NCBI GenBank assembly: GCA_020832445.1
Contig: JAFIEO010000023.1
Location: 1 to 64,000 of the forward strand
Length of the DNA: 64,000 nucleotides
Direction: 5' to 3'
From: Paracoccaceae bacterium
GTDB lineage: Bacteria > Pseudomonadota > Alphaproteobacteria > Rhodobacterales > Rhodobacteraceae
Part shown: in pieces, positions 43,948-53,726 of the stretch
How positions within the stretch are numbered: the stretch's first letter is position 1
Layout: the number at the start of each line of letters is the position of its first letter
Position numbers and translations under genes: made by a program
The notes under the pieces: model-generated
What the model saw: the letters and a program-made list of their open reading frames with translations, nothing else
Databases searched by the model: none
Told to the model about the DNA's origin: nothing

Positions 43948-45399
43948 ATGCCCCACCGTCAGGACATGCGCTTTTTGCTGAATGATCGCCCTGTTACCCT
44001 GTCCAGTGTCGGGGCGGGCGACATGTTGCTGGATCATCTGCGCCTTGAGCAGCGCCTGCGCGGCACCAAGGAAGGCTGCGCCGAAGGCGATTGCGGGGCC
44101 TGCACGGTTCTGGTGGGGCGGCTGGTTGCGGACAGGCTGGAATATGAGCCGGTGAACGCCTGCATCCGTCCACTGGCGTCATGTGACGGCTGCCATGTCG
44201 TGACAATCGAGCATCTGCGCGGGCATGATGGCGCGCTGCATCCGGTGCAACAGGCGATGGTTGACCATCACGGCAGCCAATGCGGGTTTTGCACGCCGGG
44301 CTTTGTGATGGCGCTATATGCCTTGTGGATGCGCACCCCCCACCCGTCCGAGCATGATCTGGAACGCGCGCTTCAGGGCAATCTGTGCCGCTGCACAGGC
44401 TATGCGCCGATCATCCGCGCAGGGCTGGCAATGGGCGGCTATGGCACATCCGACCCGCTGATGGACGAACGCGCAACCGTCGCGCAAACCCTGCGCGACT
44501 GGCATGACGGGGCGCGTGTGGATGTCGCAAAAGATGGCAGCCGCGCCATTCTGCCCGCCAATGTCGATGATCTGGCCCGCGTTCTGGCACAACACCCTGA
44601 CGCGCGCATTATTGCAGGTGCAACGGATGTGGGGCTGTGGGTGACGAAATTCCTGCGCGATCTGCCCTTGGCCGTGTTCATCGGTCATCTGGATGAATTG
44701 CGCGACATTCAAGACACCGACGATGCCCTGCATCTGGGCGCGCTGGTCAGTTACACGCAGGCGCATATACCGCTGCGCACACATTTCCCGCATATGGCAC
44801 GCTATTGGGACCGGATCGCAGGCTGGCAGGTGCGCGCCATGGGCACGCTGGGGGGCAATATCGCCAATGGCTCGCCCATCGGGGATACGCCACCGCCCTT
44901 CATCGCGCTGGGGGCGCGGCTGGTGCTGCGCCATGGTGATGCGCGGCGCGACATACCGCTGGAAGATTTCTTTCTGGATTATGGAAAGCAAGACCTGCGG
45001 GCGGGTGAATTCATCGAAACTGTCATCCTGCCCAAACCTGCGCCAAACACCCTGCATGCCGCCTACAAGATTTCCAAGCGCAGGGATGAAGATATTTCCG
45101 CCGTGGCGGCAGGGTTTGCGCTGACGGTTGAAAATGGCACCATTACTGGCGCGCGCATGGCCTTCGGCGGGATGGCCGCAACGCCCAAACGCGCGGCCCA
45201 TGCCGAAGCAGCCCTAACGGGCCAGCCTTTCGCGATGGACAGCTTTCAACGCGCCGCCGATGCCCTGCCGCAGGATTTCACGCCCCTGTCGGACATGCGC
45301 GCCAGCGCGGAATACCGCATGCGGGCCGCGCAAAACCTGTTCACCCGTTTCTGGCTGGACGCAAACGGCACCCCCGCCACGCTGGAGGATGCAGTATGA
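43948..45399 (+). CDS. xdhA: Xanthine dehydrogenase small subunit
   Basis: 483-residue subunit with two [2Fe-2S] clusters and an FAD domain, as in the Rhodobacter capsulatus enzyme. The first cluster uses Cys44, 49, 52 and 72 (EGCAEGDCGACTVLV ... NACIRPL); the second uses Cys112, 115, 147 and 149 (QCGFCTPGF ... NLCRCTGY). FAD-domain marks are RIIAGATDVGLWVTK and MGTLGGNIANGSPIGDTPP. It passes electrons from the molybdenum centre to NAD+. ATG at 43948, seven bases after AAGGG, was chosen over 43885. It overlaps xdhB by 4 bases. Confidence 0.94.
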   Translation: MPHRQDMRFLLNDRPVTLSSVGAGDMLLDHLRLEQRLRGTKEGCAEGDCGACTVLVGRLVADRLEYEPVNACIRPLASCDGCHVVTIEHLRGHDGALHPVQQAMVDHHGSQCGFCTPGFVMALYALWMRTPHPSEHDLERALQGNLCRCTGYAPIIRAGLAMGGYGTSDPLMDERATVAQTLRDWHDGARVDVAKDGSRAILPANVDDLARVLAQHPDARIIAGATDVGLWVTKFLRDLPLAVFIGHLDELRDIQDTDDALHLGALVSYTQAHIPLRTHFPHMARYWDRIAGWQVRAMGTLGGNIANGSPIGDTPPPFIALGARLVLRHGDARRDIPLEDFFLDYGKQDLRAGEFIETVILPKPAPNTLHAAYKISKRRDEDISAVAAGFALTVENGTITGARMAFGGMAATPKRAAHAEAALTGQPFAMDSFQRAADALPQDFTPLSDMRASAEYRMRAAQNLFTRFWLDANGTPATLEDAV

Positions 45400-47711
45400 A
45401 GGACACCCCCCGCACAGACGGCGCGACCCATCAAGACCAGAACCATGACAGCGCCATCAAGCATGTCACTGGTCGCGCGGAATACACCGATGACATCACC
45501 GAACCCGCAGATTGCCTGCATGCCTATATCGGCACGGCAGGCATTGCGCATGGCACCATCGCGTCCCTTGATCTGGACGCAGTGCGCACAGCGCCCGGTG
45601 TCGTGGCCGTGCTGACCGCAGATGACATACCGGGGCGCAACGACATTTCGCCCAACGGGCTGAACGACGAACCGGTTTTCACCGCCGGTCTGGTCCAGTT
45701 CCATGGCCAGCCCGCATTTGCCGTGGTGGCCACAACCCGTGATCTTGCGCGGCGCGCGTGCCGGTTGGCAAAGTTTGAATATGCCCCCCTGCCCCATGCC
45801 TGCGATATTGATACAGCCGAGCACGCCGCCTATCCCGATGTGACAGCCCCCCTGACACTGGAACGCGGGCTGGCTGGCCCTGCACTGAATGCCAGCCCGC
45901 ACCGCATCAAGGGCCGCATGCGCGTGGGCGGTCAGGATCATATGTATCTGGAAGGGCAGATCGCGCTGGCCATCCCCGGCGAAGATGACGAGGTGTCGCT
46001 GTTTGCCTCCACCCAGCACCCGAGCGAGGCACAGCATATGGTCGCCCATGCGCTGGGTGTCCCTGCAAATGCAGTGGTGATCAATGTGCGGCGCATTGGC
46101 GGGGGCTTTGGCGGCAAGGAAACGCAGATGAACCTGTTTTGCGTCATTGCCGCGCTGGCCGCAAAACAACTGGGCCGTGCCGTGAAGCTGCGACCGGACC
46201 GTGATCAGGATATGGAAATCACCGGCAAGCGGCATGACTTCCGCATTGATTATGACGTGGGCTTTGACGATCAGGGCCGCATTCTGGCCGTTGACGGGGT
46301 GTTTGCCGCGCGCTGTGGCTGGTCGTCCGACCTGTCCGGCCCCGTGACGGACCGCGCGCTGTTTCATGCCGATAATGCCTATTACTACCCTGATGTGCGC
46401 CTGAAATCCCGCCCGATCAAGACCAACACGGTCAGCAACACGGCCTTTCGCGGCTTTGGCGGCCCGCAAGGCGTGATTGCAGCCGAACGCATGATTGAAG
46501 AAATAGCCTATGCGTTGGGCCGCGACCCGCTGGAGGTACGCCGCGCGAATTTCTACCGCGATGGCGCGGATGTGACCCCCTATCACCAGACGGTCGAGGA
46601 CAACATCCTGACGCGGCTGGTGGACGAATTGGAGCAATCATCCGACTATCAGGCACGGCGGCGCGCGGTGCTGGACTGGAACGCCAAGGACGGCATCATC
46701 CGCAAAGGCATTGCGCTGACGCCGGTGAAATTCGGCATCAGTTTTACCGCGACATGGTATAATCAGGCGGGCGCGCTGGTGCATGTCTATAATGACGGGT
46801 CGATCCACCTGAACCATGGCGGCACCGAAATGGGACAGGGGCTTTACACCAAGGTCGCCCAAGTCGTGGCCGAAGCATTTCAGGTGGATATTTCCCGCAT
46901 CAAGATCACCAAAACCACGACCGAGAAAGTGCCCAACACATCGGCCACAGCCGCCAGCAGCGGGTCGGACCTGAACGGCATGGCCGCGCTGAATGCCTGC
47001 GAACAGATCAAGGCGCGGCTGGTGGAATTTGCGGCAACGCACTGGGGCGTGCCCGCCGAAGCCGTGCAGTTCCGGCCCGGTCATGTGGCAGTGGGCGGGC
47101 AGGAAATCCGCTTTGATGATCTGATCAAGGCCGCCTATATGGCGCGCATCCAGCTTTCAGCGGCGGGGTTTTACAAAACGCCGGAAATTCACTGGGACCG
47201 CGCCAAGGGGCGGGGCCAGCCCTTCTATTATTTCGCCTATGGCGCGGCCTGCGCGGAGGTCAGCATCGACACATTAACCGGCGAAACCCGCGTGGACCGC
47301 GCCGATGTGCTGCATGATGTGGGCCGTTCGCTGAACCCCGCGCTGGATCTGGGGCAGGTCGAGGGGGCATTCGTGCAGGGCATGGGGTGGCTTACATCGG
47401 AAGAACTGGTTTGGGATGACAAGGGCCGCTTGCGCACGCATGCACCGTCCACATACAAAATACCGCTGGCATCGGACCGGCCACGCATTTTCAATGTCCG
47501 GCTGGCCGATTGGTCGGAAAACGTGAAACCCACAATCAAACGGTCCAAAGCGGTGGGCGAGCCGCCCTTCATGCTGCCGATTTCAGTGTTTGAAGCCATC
47601 GGCATGGCCGTGGCATCGGTCGCGGATTACCGCGAATGCCCCCGCCTTGATGCGCCCGCCACGCCCGAACGCGTGTTGATTGCGGTCGAACGGTTGCGGG
47701 CAGGCGCATGA
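45396..47711 (+). CDS. xdhB: Xanthine dehydrogenase large (molybdenum) subunit
   Basis: 771-residue molybdopterin subunit that hydroxylates hypoxanthine and xanthine to urate. Active-site features are present: GGGFGGKETQMNLF near the Moco, NTAFRGFGGPQG with the substrate-binding Arg, GGTEMGQGLYTKVAQ, and VGEPPFMLPISVFEAI with the catalytic Glu. N-terminal HVTGRAEYTDDI is standard. The four-base ATGA overlap with xdhA and with xdhC indicates coupled translation. Confidence 0.95.
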   Translation: MKDTPRTDGATHQDQNHDSAIKHVTGRAEYTDDITEPADCLHAYIGTAGIAHGTIASLDLDAVRTAPGVVAVLTADDIPGRNDISPNGLNDEPVFTAGLVQFHGQPAFAVVATTRDLARRACRLAKFEYAPLPHACDIDTAEHAAYPDVTAPLTLERGLAGPALNASPHRIKGRMRVGGQDHMYLEGQIALAIPGEDDEVSLFASTQHPSEAQHMVAHALGVPANAVVINVRRIGGGFGGKETQMNLFCVIAALAAKQLGRAVKLRPDRDQDMEITGKRHDFRIDYDVGFDDQGRILAVDGVFAARCGWSSDLSGPVTDRALFHADNAYYYPDVRLKSRPIKTNTVSNTAFRGFGGPQGVIAAERMIEEIAYALGRDPLEVRRANFYRDGADVTPYHQTVEDNILTRLVDELEQSSDYQARRRAVLDWNAKDGIIRKGIALTPVKFGISFTATWYNQAGALVHVYNDGSIHLNHGGTEMGQGLYTKVAQVVAEAFQVDISRIKITKTTTEKVPNTSATAASSGSDLNGMAALNACEQIKARLVEFAATHWGVPAEAVQFRPGHVAVGGQEIRFDDLIKAAYMARIQLSAAGFYKTPEIHWDRAKGRGQPFYYFAYGAACAEVSIDTLTGETRVDRADVLHDVGRSLNPALDLGQVEGAFVQGMGWLTSEELVWDDKGRLRTHAPSTYKIPLASDRPRIFNVRLADWSENVKPTIKRSKAVGEPPFMLPISVFEAIGMAVASVADYRECPRLDAPATPERVLIAVERLRAGA

Positions 47712-48529
47712 ACGGCGCCCACGACATCCTAAGCGGCCCCGCCGCTATGATCCATGCCCGCATTTCCCGCGTGCAAGGGTCCAGCCCGCGCGAAACAGGC
47801 GCCGAGATGTTCATCACCGCGCAGGGCATGGCGGGCACGATCGGCGGCGGGCAGGCGGAATGGCAGGCACTGGCGCGCGCGCGCGACATGCTGGCCAAGG
47901 GCACATTGCGCGACACGCTTGATATCGCCCTTGGGCCGGAAATCGGCCAATGCTGCGGCGGGCGGATTTTGATAGAGCTTGTGCGCCTTGGCGACAGCGC
48001 GCGCGCGGCCCATCTTGCGCGCCTGCAAGGGGCCGTGCGCCCGCATGTGCTGATACTGGGCGCGGGTCATGTGGGCCGCGCTTTGGCACGGATCATGATC
48101 ACGCTTCCCTGCCGCACGCTTCTGATCGACACCCGCGCCGCCGAATTGCGGCAGGCCCCCGACGGTGTGGAAACCTGCCTGACCCCCCTGCCCGAAGCGG
48201 AAATTGCCACAGCCCCGCCCGCCAGCGCATTCATTGTCGCGACCCATGACCACGGCTTGGATTTCCTGCTGACGCTGGCCGCGCTGCGCCGCAAGGATGC
48301 CGCCTATGTCGGGCTGATCGGGTCTGCCACCAAACGCGCGCGATTTGACCGTTTCGCGCGTGACCACGGCGCAGGCACCGACACGGCGGCGCTGATCTGC
48401 CCCATTGGTGCGGCGGGCCTTGGCGACAAGCGCCCCGAAGTTATTGCGCTGATGACGGCGCAGGAAGTCATTTCGGCATTGGGGCGCGCAACCCCGGCGC
48501 AGGCCGGTGCCTGTGCCGTATCTTCGTGA
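47708..48529 (+). CDS. xdhC: Xanthine dehydrogenase accessory protein XdhC
   Basis: 273-residue molybdenum-cofactor chaperone that sulfurates and inserts Moco into XdhB. XdhC family blocks: SRVQGSSPRETGAEMFIT, GTIGGGQAEWQAL, LGPEIGQCCGGRILIEL with the paired Cys, then a Rossmann segment LILGAGHVGRALARI and YVGLIGSATKRARF. It overlaps xdhB by 4 bases and precedes guaD by 10. Confidence 0.93.
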   Translation: MNGAHDILSGPAAMIHARISRVQGSSPRETGAEMFITAQGMAGTIGGGQAEWQALARARDMLAKGTLRDTLDIALGPEIGQCCGGRILIELVRLGDSARAAHLARLQGAVRPHVLILGAGHVGRALARIMITLPCRTLLIDTRAAELRQAPDGVETCLTPLPEAEIATAPPASAFIVATHDHGLDFLLTLAALRRKDAAYVGLIGSATKRARFDRFARDHGAGTDTAALICPIGAAGLGDKRPEVIALMTAQEVISALGRATPAQAGACAVSS

Positions 48530-48539
48530 AAGCCATCCC

Positions 48540-49829
48540 ATGACTCTAACCCTGATCCGCGCGCGGTTGCTAAGTTTCCTGCGCGAACCCCACAGCCCCG
48601 ATGACACGGCCAGTTTTCGCTATATCGACGATGGCGCCTTGCTGATCGAGGGGGGCATGATCCGCGCCATGGGCGAATTCAGCCAGATCAACACCCCCGA
48701 TGCGACAGTGATCGACCACCGCCCGCATCTGGTCATGCCCGGTTTCATCGACACGCATCTGCATTTTCCGCAAACACAAGTGATCGGCTGTTGGGCTGCG
48801 GAACTGCTGGACTGGCTGAATGACTACACCTTTCCCGAAGAAACCCGCTACAATGACCCTGCGCTGTGCGCACGCATGGCCAGCGCCTTTCTGGACCGGC
48901 TGGCAGATCACGGCACAACAACGGCTGTGGCCTATGCGTCCGTGCACGCGGCGTCTGCTGATGCGCTGTTCGCCGAGGCGTTGAGCCGAGACATGCGGCT
49001 GATTACTGGCAAGGTGATGATGGACCGCAACGCGCCCGGGTCCTTACGCGACACGGCCCAATCGGGCTATGATGACACCAAGGCCCTGATTGCGCGCTGG
49101 CACGGCAGGGGGCGGCTGTCCTATGCCATTACCCCGCGTTTTGCCATCACATCCACGCCCGACCAGATGGCTGCGGCGCAGGCCTTGGCGGTTGAGCACC
49201 CCGATTGCTATATCCAGACCCATCTTAGCGAAAACCACGCCGAAATCGCGCTGTCATGCCAGCTTTACCCCGATGCGGTGGACTATACGGACATTTACGC
49301 CCGTTACGGGTTGCTGGGGTCAAAATCCCTGCTGGGGCATGCGATTCACTTGTCTGACCGTGAAATAGGTGCCTTGGCAGAAGCAGGTGCAAAACCAGTG
49401 TTTTGCCCGACGTCAAACCTGTTTCTGGGCAGTGGTTTGTTTGACGACGCAAAATTGCGCGCGGCGGGGCTGGTGAATGCCATTGCCACCGATATCGGCG
49501 GTGGCACAAGCTATTCCATGCTGCAAACCCTGGCCGAAGGCTACAAGGTGCTGCAACTGCAACGCCAGCGCCTGCACCCGTTTCGCGCCTTTCACTGGAT
49601 CACGCGCGGCAATGCGGTGGCCCTTGGGCTGGAGCATTGCATCGGCACGCTGGACGCGGGCACGGACGCCGATTTCGTTGTCCTGAACGCCAATGCCACC
49701 CCTGCCATGGCCCAGCGCATGGACCGCGCGCAGGGGCTGACGGATGAATTGTTTGCCCTGCAAGTGATGGGCGATGACCGCGCGGTTGTGCAAACCTATA
49801 TCGCGGGAAAGCCGCAAAAGGCAGGCTGA
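48540..49829 (+). CDS. guaD: Guanine deaminase
   Basis: 429-residue amidohydrolase that turns guanine into xanthine, the substrate of the adjacent dehydrogenase. Motifs: PGFIDTHLHFPQTQVIG (HxH metal ligands), ETRYNDPALCARMASAFLDRLADHGTTTA, QTHLSENHAEI with His, LGHAIHLSD with His, and IATDIGGGTSYSMLQTL with the Asp ligand. ATG at 48540 follows the xdhC stop; the ribosome-binding site is weak, which suggests coupling to xdhC. It is the last gene of the operon before repeat copy C. Confidence 0.94.
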   Translation: MTLTLIRARLLSFLREPHSPDDTASFRYIDDGALLIEGGMIRAMGEFSQINTPDATVIDHRPHLVMPGFIDTHLHFPQTQVIGCWAAELLDWLNDYTFPEETRYNDPALCARMASAFLDRLADHGTTTAVAYASVHAASADALFAEALSRDMRLITGKVMMDRNAPGSLRDTAQSGYDDTKALIARWHGRGRLSYAITPRFAITSTPDQMAAAQALAVEHPDCYIQTHLSENHAEIALSCQLYPDAVDYTDIYARYGLLGSKSLLGHAIHLSDREIGALAEAGAKPVFCPTSNLFLGSGLFDDAKLRAAGLVNAIATDIGGGTSYSMLQTLAEGYKVLQLQRQRLHPFRAFHWITRGNAVALGLEHCIGTLDAGTDADFVVLNANATPAMAQRMDRAQGLTDELFALQVMGDDRAVVQTYIAGKPQKAG

Positions 49830-49930
49830 TACGCGCGGCAAGTCCTTTGGGTATGAAGTGACCAGCTTTTCATGCCGTGTTCTTTTTGCCTGTGGGTTTT
49901 GGCCTTTTGCAAACATTGCGAATGCCCCAA

Positions 49931-50115
49931 GGCGCGGAGCAAAGGCCGCAGGTGGCCCATGCCATTGGTCTGGCCGTCCCGCGGCCTGCCGATTTGGCTG
50001 ATGGCAGGCCAGGACTATGATCTTGAGGGTATGCCGCCGGCATAAAGTGCATTCTTACAATGTCGGATCGGCAGCCCCCGGCCCACCGATAGCGCGGGCT
50101 TGGTCCCCGCGCGAA
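49931..50115 (+). repeat. Dispersed structured repeat, copy C
   Basis: Third copy, same orientation as copy A: GGCGCGGAGCAAAGGCCGC at 49931 and GGGCTTGGTCCCCGCGCGAA ending at 50115. The main hairpin arms are ATTGGTCTGGCC (near 49964) and GCGGCCTGCCGAT (49981-49993); the small hairpin reads TATGCC-GCC-GGCATA. It fills the 338-base gap between convergent guaD and the hybrid kinase. The rest of the gap (49830-49930, 50116-50167) shows nothing I can support. Confidence 0.8.
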
Positions 50116-50167
50116 GGGCAACAATAGGCCAGCAACCCCGAACTGACAGGACCAAACACCAGCAGTG

Positions 50168-52447
50168 TCAGCGCGGCGACATATGCAACCAATAACTGTA
50201 ATCGCCGGTTTGTGGTGCGGTATCTGTGTCCGAATCCGGCAATGCACGCGACTGCATGGCCTTTTGCAGAACACGCTTCAGCCGTCGCAGGGCAACAGGT
50301 TTGGTCATCACCATCATACCCGCTGCCTGTGCGCGCTGCGCAAGATCGTTGCTGTGGTTGGCGGTGATCAGGATTGCAGGAATTGTGCCATACCGGCTGC
50401 GCAACTGTGCCACAACGTCGATCCCGTCCTCGCCGTTGTCCAGTAAGAAATCTGCCAGAATAATATCAGGGGAAACACCAAGTTCGGCCACCTGCTGATC
50501 GGCTTGGGCAAGGTTTGCGGCCTCCAGCGGGCTTGCGCCCCAATGTTCCAGAACTTCCATCATCGCGGCACGCACGCCTGCGTCATTCTCAACCACAAGC
50601 ACCAGCAGATCATCCAGCGGGCTGCGCGCCGCATCCGGCCCGGTGGCCGCGTCGGCCAGTGTGGGCACGGCCATGTCGGACCGTGGCACGGTCAGCGAAA
50701 ATACCGTGCCCTTGCCCATGGTTGAACGCAATTCCAGCGGATGGCCCAACAGCGCACTGGCTTGTTCCACAATCGCAAGGCCCAACCCCATACCCGTGCA
50801 AGCGCTTGGCGCAAGGCGGGTGAATTCCTGAAAGATCTCGGATTGTTTGTCGGGGGGGATTCCCGGGCCTGTGTCCCAAACCTGCAACCGCAATGTTGCA
50901 CCTTGATTGCGCGCCCCAACCACAACCCTGCCCGTTGATGTGTAGCGGATGGCGTTGGACAAAAGGTTTTGCAAGATGCGTTTCAGATAGACCGCATCGC
51001 TGTGGACAACCGCGCGGCTGGGCATGACCACCAGCCGCAGCCCTTTTGCCTGCGCAATCGGGGTGAATTCCTCTCGCAGTCTGTCCAGCAACTGGCCAAG
51101 GGCAATGGGTTCTGGCTTGGCGCGGGCTGCACCAATATCAAATTTGGAAATATCCAGAAGTGCGCCCAATATCTGCTCGACACTGCCAAAGGCACTGCGA
51201 ATACGTTCTGTCAGGCGCACCTGCCCCGCGTCCAGCGGGGTCGTGGACAGGGATCCAAGAAACAGTTTGGCCGCGTTCAGCGGTTGCAACAGATCATGGC
51301 TGGCAGAGGCCACGAAACGCGATTTCGATGTATTGGCGCGTTCTGCCAGATCGCGCGCGGATTCAAGTTCCAATGTGCGTTCGCGCACCCGCGCTTCCAG
51401 CGTTTCATTCAACCTGTGCAATTCGGCGATGGCCCCGCGTTCCTTGGTCATGTCGGTCAGCGACATCACGAAACCACGGTCGGGCATCGCTTGCGCCGAC
51501 AGATGCAGGATGGTTCCGTCATCTTGGGTGATTTCCAGTGACAAGGGCGGGCGGTGCGGCGGTCCCTGCACCCATTGCATCAGCATTTGCGGCACGCGTC
51601 CCTGCCCCAGTTGGCGGCGGCGCGCCAGATCATCCAGAATACTGGCAAAGGGCGTCCCGATGGCCAGCAATTCCACCGGCGGCAGGAACATGTCACGCAA
51701 GCGCCGGTTCCAGCCCGCAAGTCGTGCCTTGGCGTCGAACATGGCCACGCCCTGATCAATATGGTCCAGGGTCGCGCGCACCATCTGCGCCTGTTCGTCC
51801 AGCAGTTTGGCGCGTTCTTCGCGTTCATTGCGCACCATGGCCGTCACATCGGTCTGGGTCACGGCAGTGCCACCGGACGGCATGCGCTGTTCACTGACCT
51901 GTAGCCATTGGTCATCGCGCAGCGGCACTATGAAATTCACGTTCTTGCGCCGGTGGCTTTCCAGCCGCTGGGCCACCCAGGCGGCGCGCGTCTGGCCATC
52001 GGGCAAATGCAGATAGGGGCTTTCGGACACCAGCCGCACATAATCGCGAAAACCAAGCCCCGCGCCAATGCGCCTGCGCAAATCGGGCAGACCTGCACAA
52101 AACCGCGAATTCCACATGACCAGCATGTCCTGCGCGTCGAATAATGCAAACCCTTCGCGCATGGCTTCCAGCGCGTCGGTCAGGATATTGCGCGCGCGCA
52201 CGGCCATGCGTTCCGCCTGTGACAGGCGCGAATTGGCGATGCGCAGCTTGTCCAGCGTTTCGGCCAGATCGCGGGTGCGGCTGCGCACCTGCTGCTCCAG
52301 CGCCACGACATGCTGCAACTGGCCCACGGGCCGGCTGGGCGATTGCCCGCGTTCGGACCGGTCCATAAGGGCGGCGACGATGGCGCGCAGGCGCAGGTTT
52401 TCCTCGTCCGGTGTCAGAGCGGGCGGCAAGAAATCCTTATGCATCAT
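50168..52447 (-). CDS. Hybrid sensor histidine kinase with PAS domains (NahK-like)
   Basis: 759-residue cytosolic hybrid kinase with no membrane helix. An N-terminal coiled coil (to about residue 80) is followed by two PAS-like domains (about 88-200 and 220-335), HisKA with His384 in SASHDLLQPLNAAKLFL, an ATPase domain (LQNLLSNAIRY, VWDTGPGIP, GMGLGLAIV), and a C-terminal receiver with phosphoacceptor Asp near 666 (ILADFLLDNGEDG). This layout and the ASHDLLQPL H-box match NahK-type kinases that work with NosP. It starts inside the end of the FIST gene (ATG at 52447 or 52444 behind GGGGGG). Confidence 0.9.
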   Translation of the reverse strand: MMHKDFLPPALTPDEENLRLRAIVAALMDRSERGQSPSRPVGQLQHVVALEQQVRSRTRDLAETLDKLRIANSRLSQAERMAVRARNILTDALEAMREGFALFDAQDMLVMWNSRFCAGLPDLRRRIGAGLGFRDYVRLVSESPYLHLPDGQTRAAWVAQRLESHRRKNVNFIVPLRDDQWLQVSEQRMPSGGTAVTQTDVTAMVRNEREERAKLLDEQAQMVRATLDHIDQGVAMFDAKARLAGWNRRLRDMFLPPVELLAIGTPFASILDDLARRRQLGQGRVPQMLMQWVQGPPHRPPLSLEITQDDGTILHLSAQAMPDRGFVMSLTDMTKERGAIAELHRLNETLEARVRERTLELESARDLAERANTSKSRFVASASHDLLQPLNAAKLFLGSLSTTPLDAGQVRLTERIRSAFGSVEQILGALLDISKFDIGAARAKPEPIALGQLLDRLREEFTPIAQAKGLRLVVMPSRAVVHSDAVYLKRILQNLLSNAIRYTSTGRVVVGARNQGATLRLQVWDTGPGIPPDKQSEIFQEFTRLAPSACTGMGLGLAIVEQASALLGHPLELRSTMGKGTVFSLTVPRSDMAVPTLADAATGPDAARSPLDDLLVLVVENDAGVRAAMMEVLEHWGASPLEAANLAQADQQVAELGVSPDIILADFLLDNGEDGIDVVAQLRSRYGTIPAILITANHSNDLAQRAQAAGMMVMTKPVALRRLKRVLQKAMQSRALPDSDTDTAPQTGDYSYWLHMSPR

Positions 52448-53621
52448 CCCCCCCACTGGTCACGGCAAACACTGTATCGGGTTCAGGCTGCGGCGGGTAG
52501 AAGGCAAGCCCCGTGAAGGTCTGGTTGACATGCATCAGATTGAACTGCTCGCCATAGGTGTTGAACCCTGCCACCTGATAGCGGTCCAGAACAGTGCTGA
52601 TGCGCGCGCGGTTCTGGGTGTTTTCTGCCTCTAGTCTGCGCAGGATGCAGTCACAGGCCAGAATTGCGGGCAGCGGCCCATCGCCTGCCAGCCCCGCAAG
52701 CTGGCTGTCCAGATGCGCGACCAGATCGACGCTTGTGGCAAGGCGCAGCACCAGCCCCGGTTCCACCGCCGAAAAGAAGCGCAGCGTGCCATCGGGTTCC
52801 ACGCGCTGGATGGCCAGCACATGATGATCCTTGCCGATCTTGGACACCACCGGATTGGCCGCGAATATGAACGGCGACAGCTGTTGCGGGTCCTTGCCCA
52901 GAAGCCGCGCATATTCCGGCCCTGCGGGCATACCGTTGATCTGGCGCACCAGTCTTTGTTCGGGGTCGGCATCGGTCACCACCATGCGCAGTTCGGTGGG
53001 TTCCAGATGGTCGAAACGAAACGCCGTCACCGTGCAGGGTGTGCGCAGCACTGCCAGCACCGCAGCATCCGTCATGAACCGGCCCTGATGCAGCACATGG
53101 GTCTGGCCAAACCGCAAACCGTCGCCTGCCGACCCGCCGACAAGCGGCGACTGGCTAAGCGCTTCAGACAAGGCCCAGACCAGATGATCCTCCATCATCG
53201 ACAGCCCGTCGGTCAGCAGGAATGCCACTTCATTGGACCAGTCAGCGGTTGAGAATGTCAACTCGGCGCGCAACTCAAACGCCAGATCTCGCGCTTGTTC
53301 CGGCCTGAAGCTGCGCAACCCCTCGATATGGCCCACGGCCACACGAAACAGATCGCGCGGCAGGCCGATCGCTACAATATGCCCGTCCAGATACCCGCCA
53401 TTGCCAATTTCGCCCGCAGTCGTGCAGCCAATGACCGGCAGTCTGGACGGCAACCCCATCAGCGCACCCTCGACACTGCGCAGATCATGCCCGTCACCCA
53501 CAAACAAAATCACCAGCGCCAGATCAGCGGGGGTCAGGGCTGCCAGTATGTCGGACATGGCCTGCGCTGTATCCTTGGCCCCTGACTGCGCATGTCTGAA
53601 TATTGCAGCATTGCTGTGCAT
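52437..53621 (-). CDS. FIST-domain sensory protein (NosP-like)
   Basis: 394-residue protein with FIST-N and FIST-C domains. FIST-N includes LALVILFVGDGHDLRSVEGALMGLPSRLPVIGCTTAGEIGNGGYLDGHIVAIGL; FIST-C includes GPLPAILACDCILRRLEAENTQNRARISTVLDRYQVAGFNTYGEQFNLMHVNQTFTGLAFY. Proteins of this type beside a hybrid kinase include NosP, a heme protein that senses nitric oxide and regulates NahK. Heme binding here is inference. ATG at 53621 follows AAGGGGGG; the longer reading to 53711 has no family support. Its stop overlaps the kinase start. Confidence 0.87.
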   Translation of the reverse strand: MHSNAAIFRHAQSGAKDTAQAMSDILAALTPADLALVILFVGDGHDLRSVEGALMGLPSRLPVIGCTTAGEIGNGGYLDGHIVAIGLPRDLFRVAVGHIEGLRSFRPEQARDLAFELRAELTFSTADWSNEVAFLLTDGLSMMEDHLVWALSEALSQSPLVGGSAGDGLRFGQTHVLHQGRFMTDAAVLAVLRTPCTVTAFRFDHLEPTELRMVVTDADPEQRLVRQINGMPAGPEYARLLGKDPQQLSPFIFAANPVVSKIGKDHHVLAIQRVEPDGTLRFFSAVEPGLVLRLATSVDLVAHLDSQLAGLAGDGPLPAILACDCILRRLEAENTQNRARISTVLDRYQVAGFNTYGEQFNLMHVNQTFTGLAFYPPQPEPDTVFAVTSGGDDA

Positions 53622-53726
53622 TGGCTGCCCCCCTTCCCCCAAGGTCCACGCGCGCCGCCGCCCGTTGCGGGCCGCGTCAGGCCAGCCTAACGCAAAGCGC
53701 CGCCCGGACAAGGCCGGAACGGCGCG

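Noticed and set aside
45246-46637. 463-codon minus-strand open frame across xdhA/xdhB
   Set aside because: Antisense to clearly conserved xanthine dehydrogenase genes; composition is typical of shadows.
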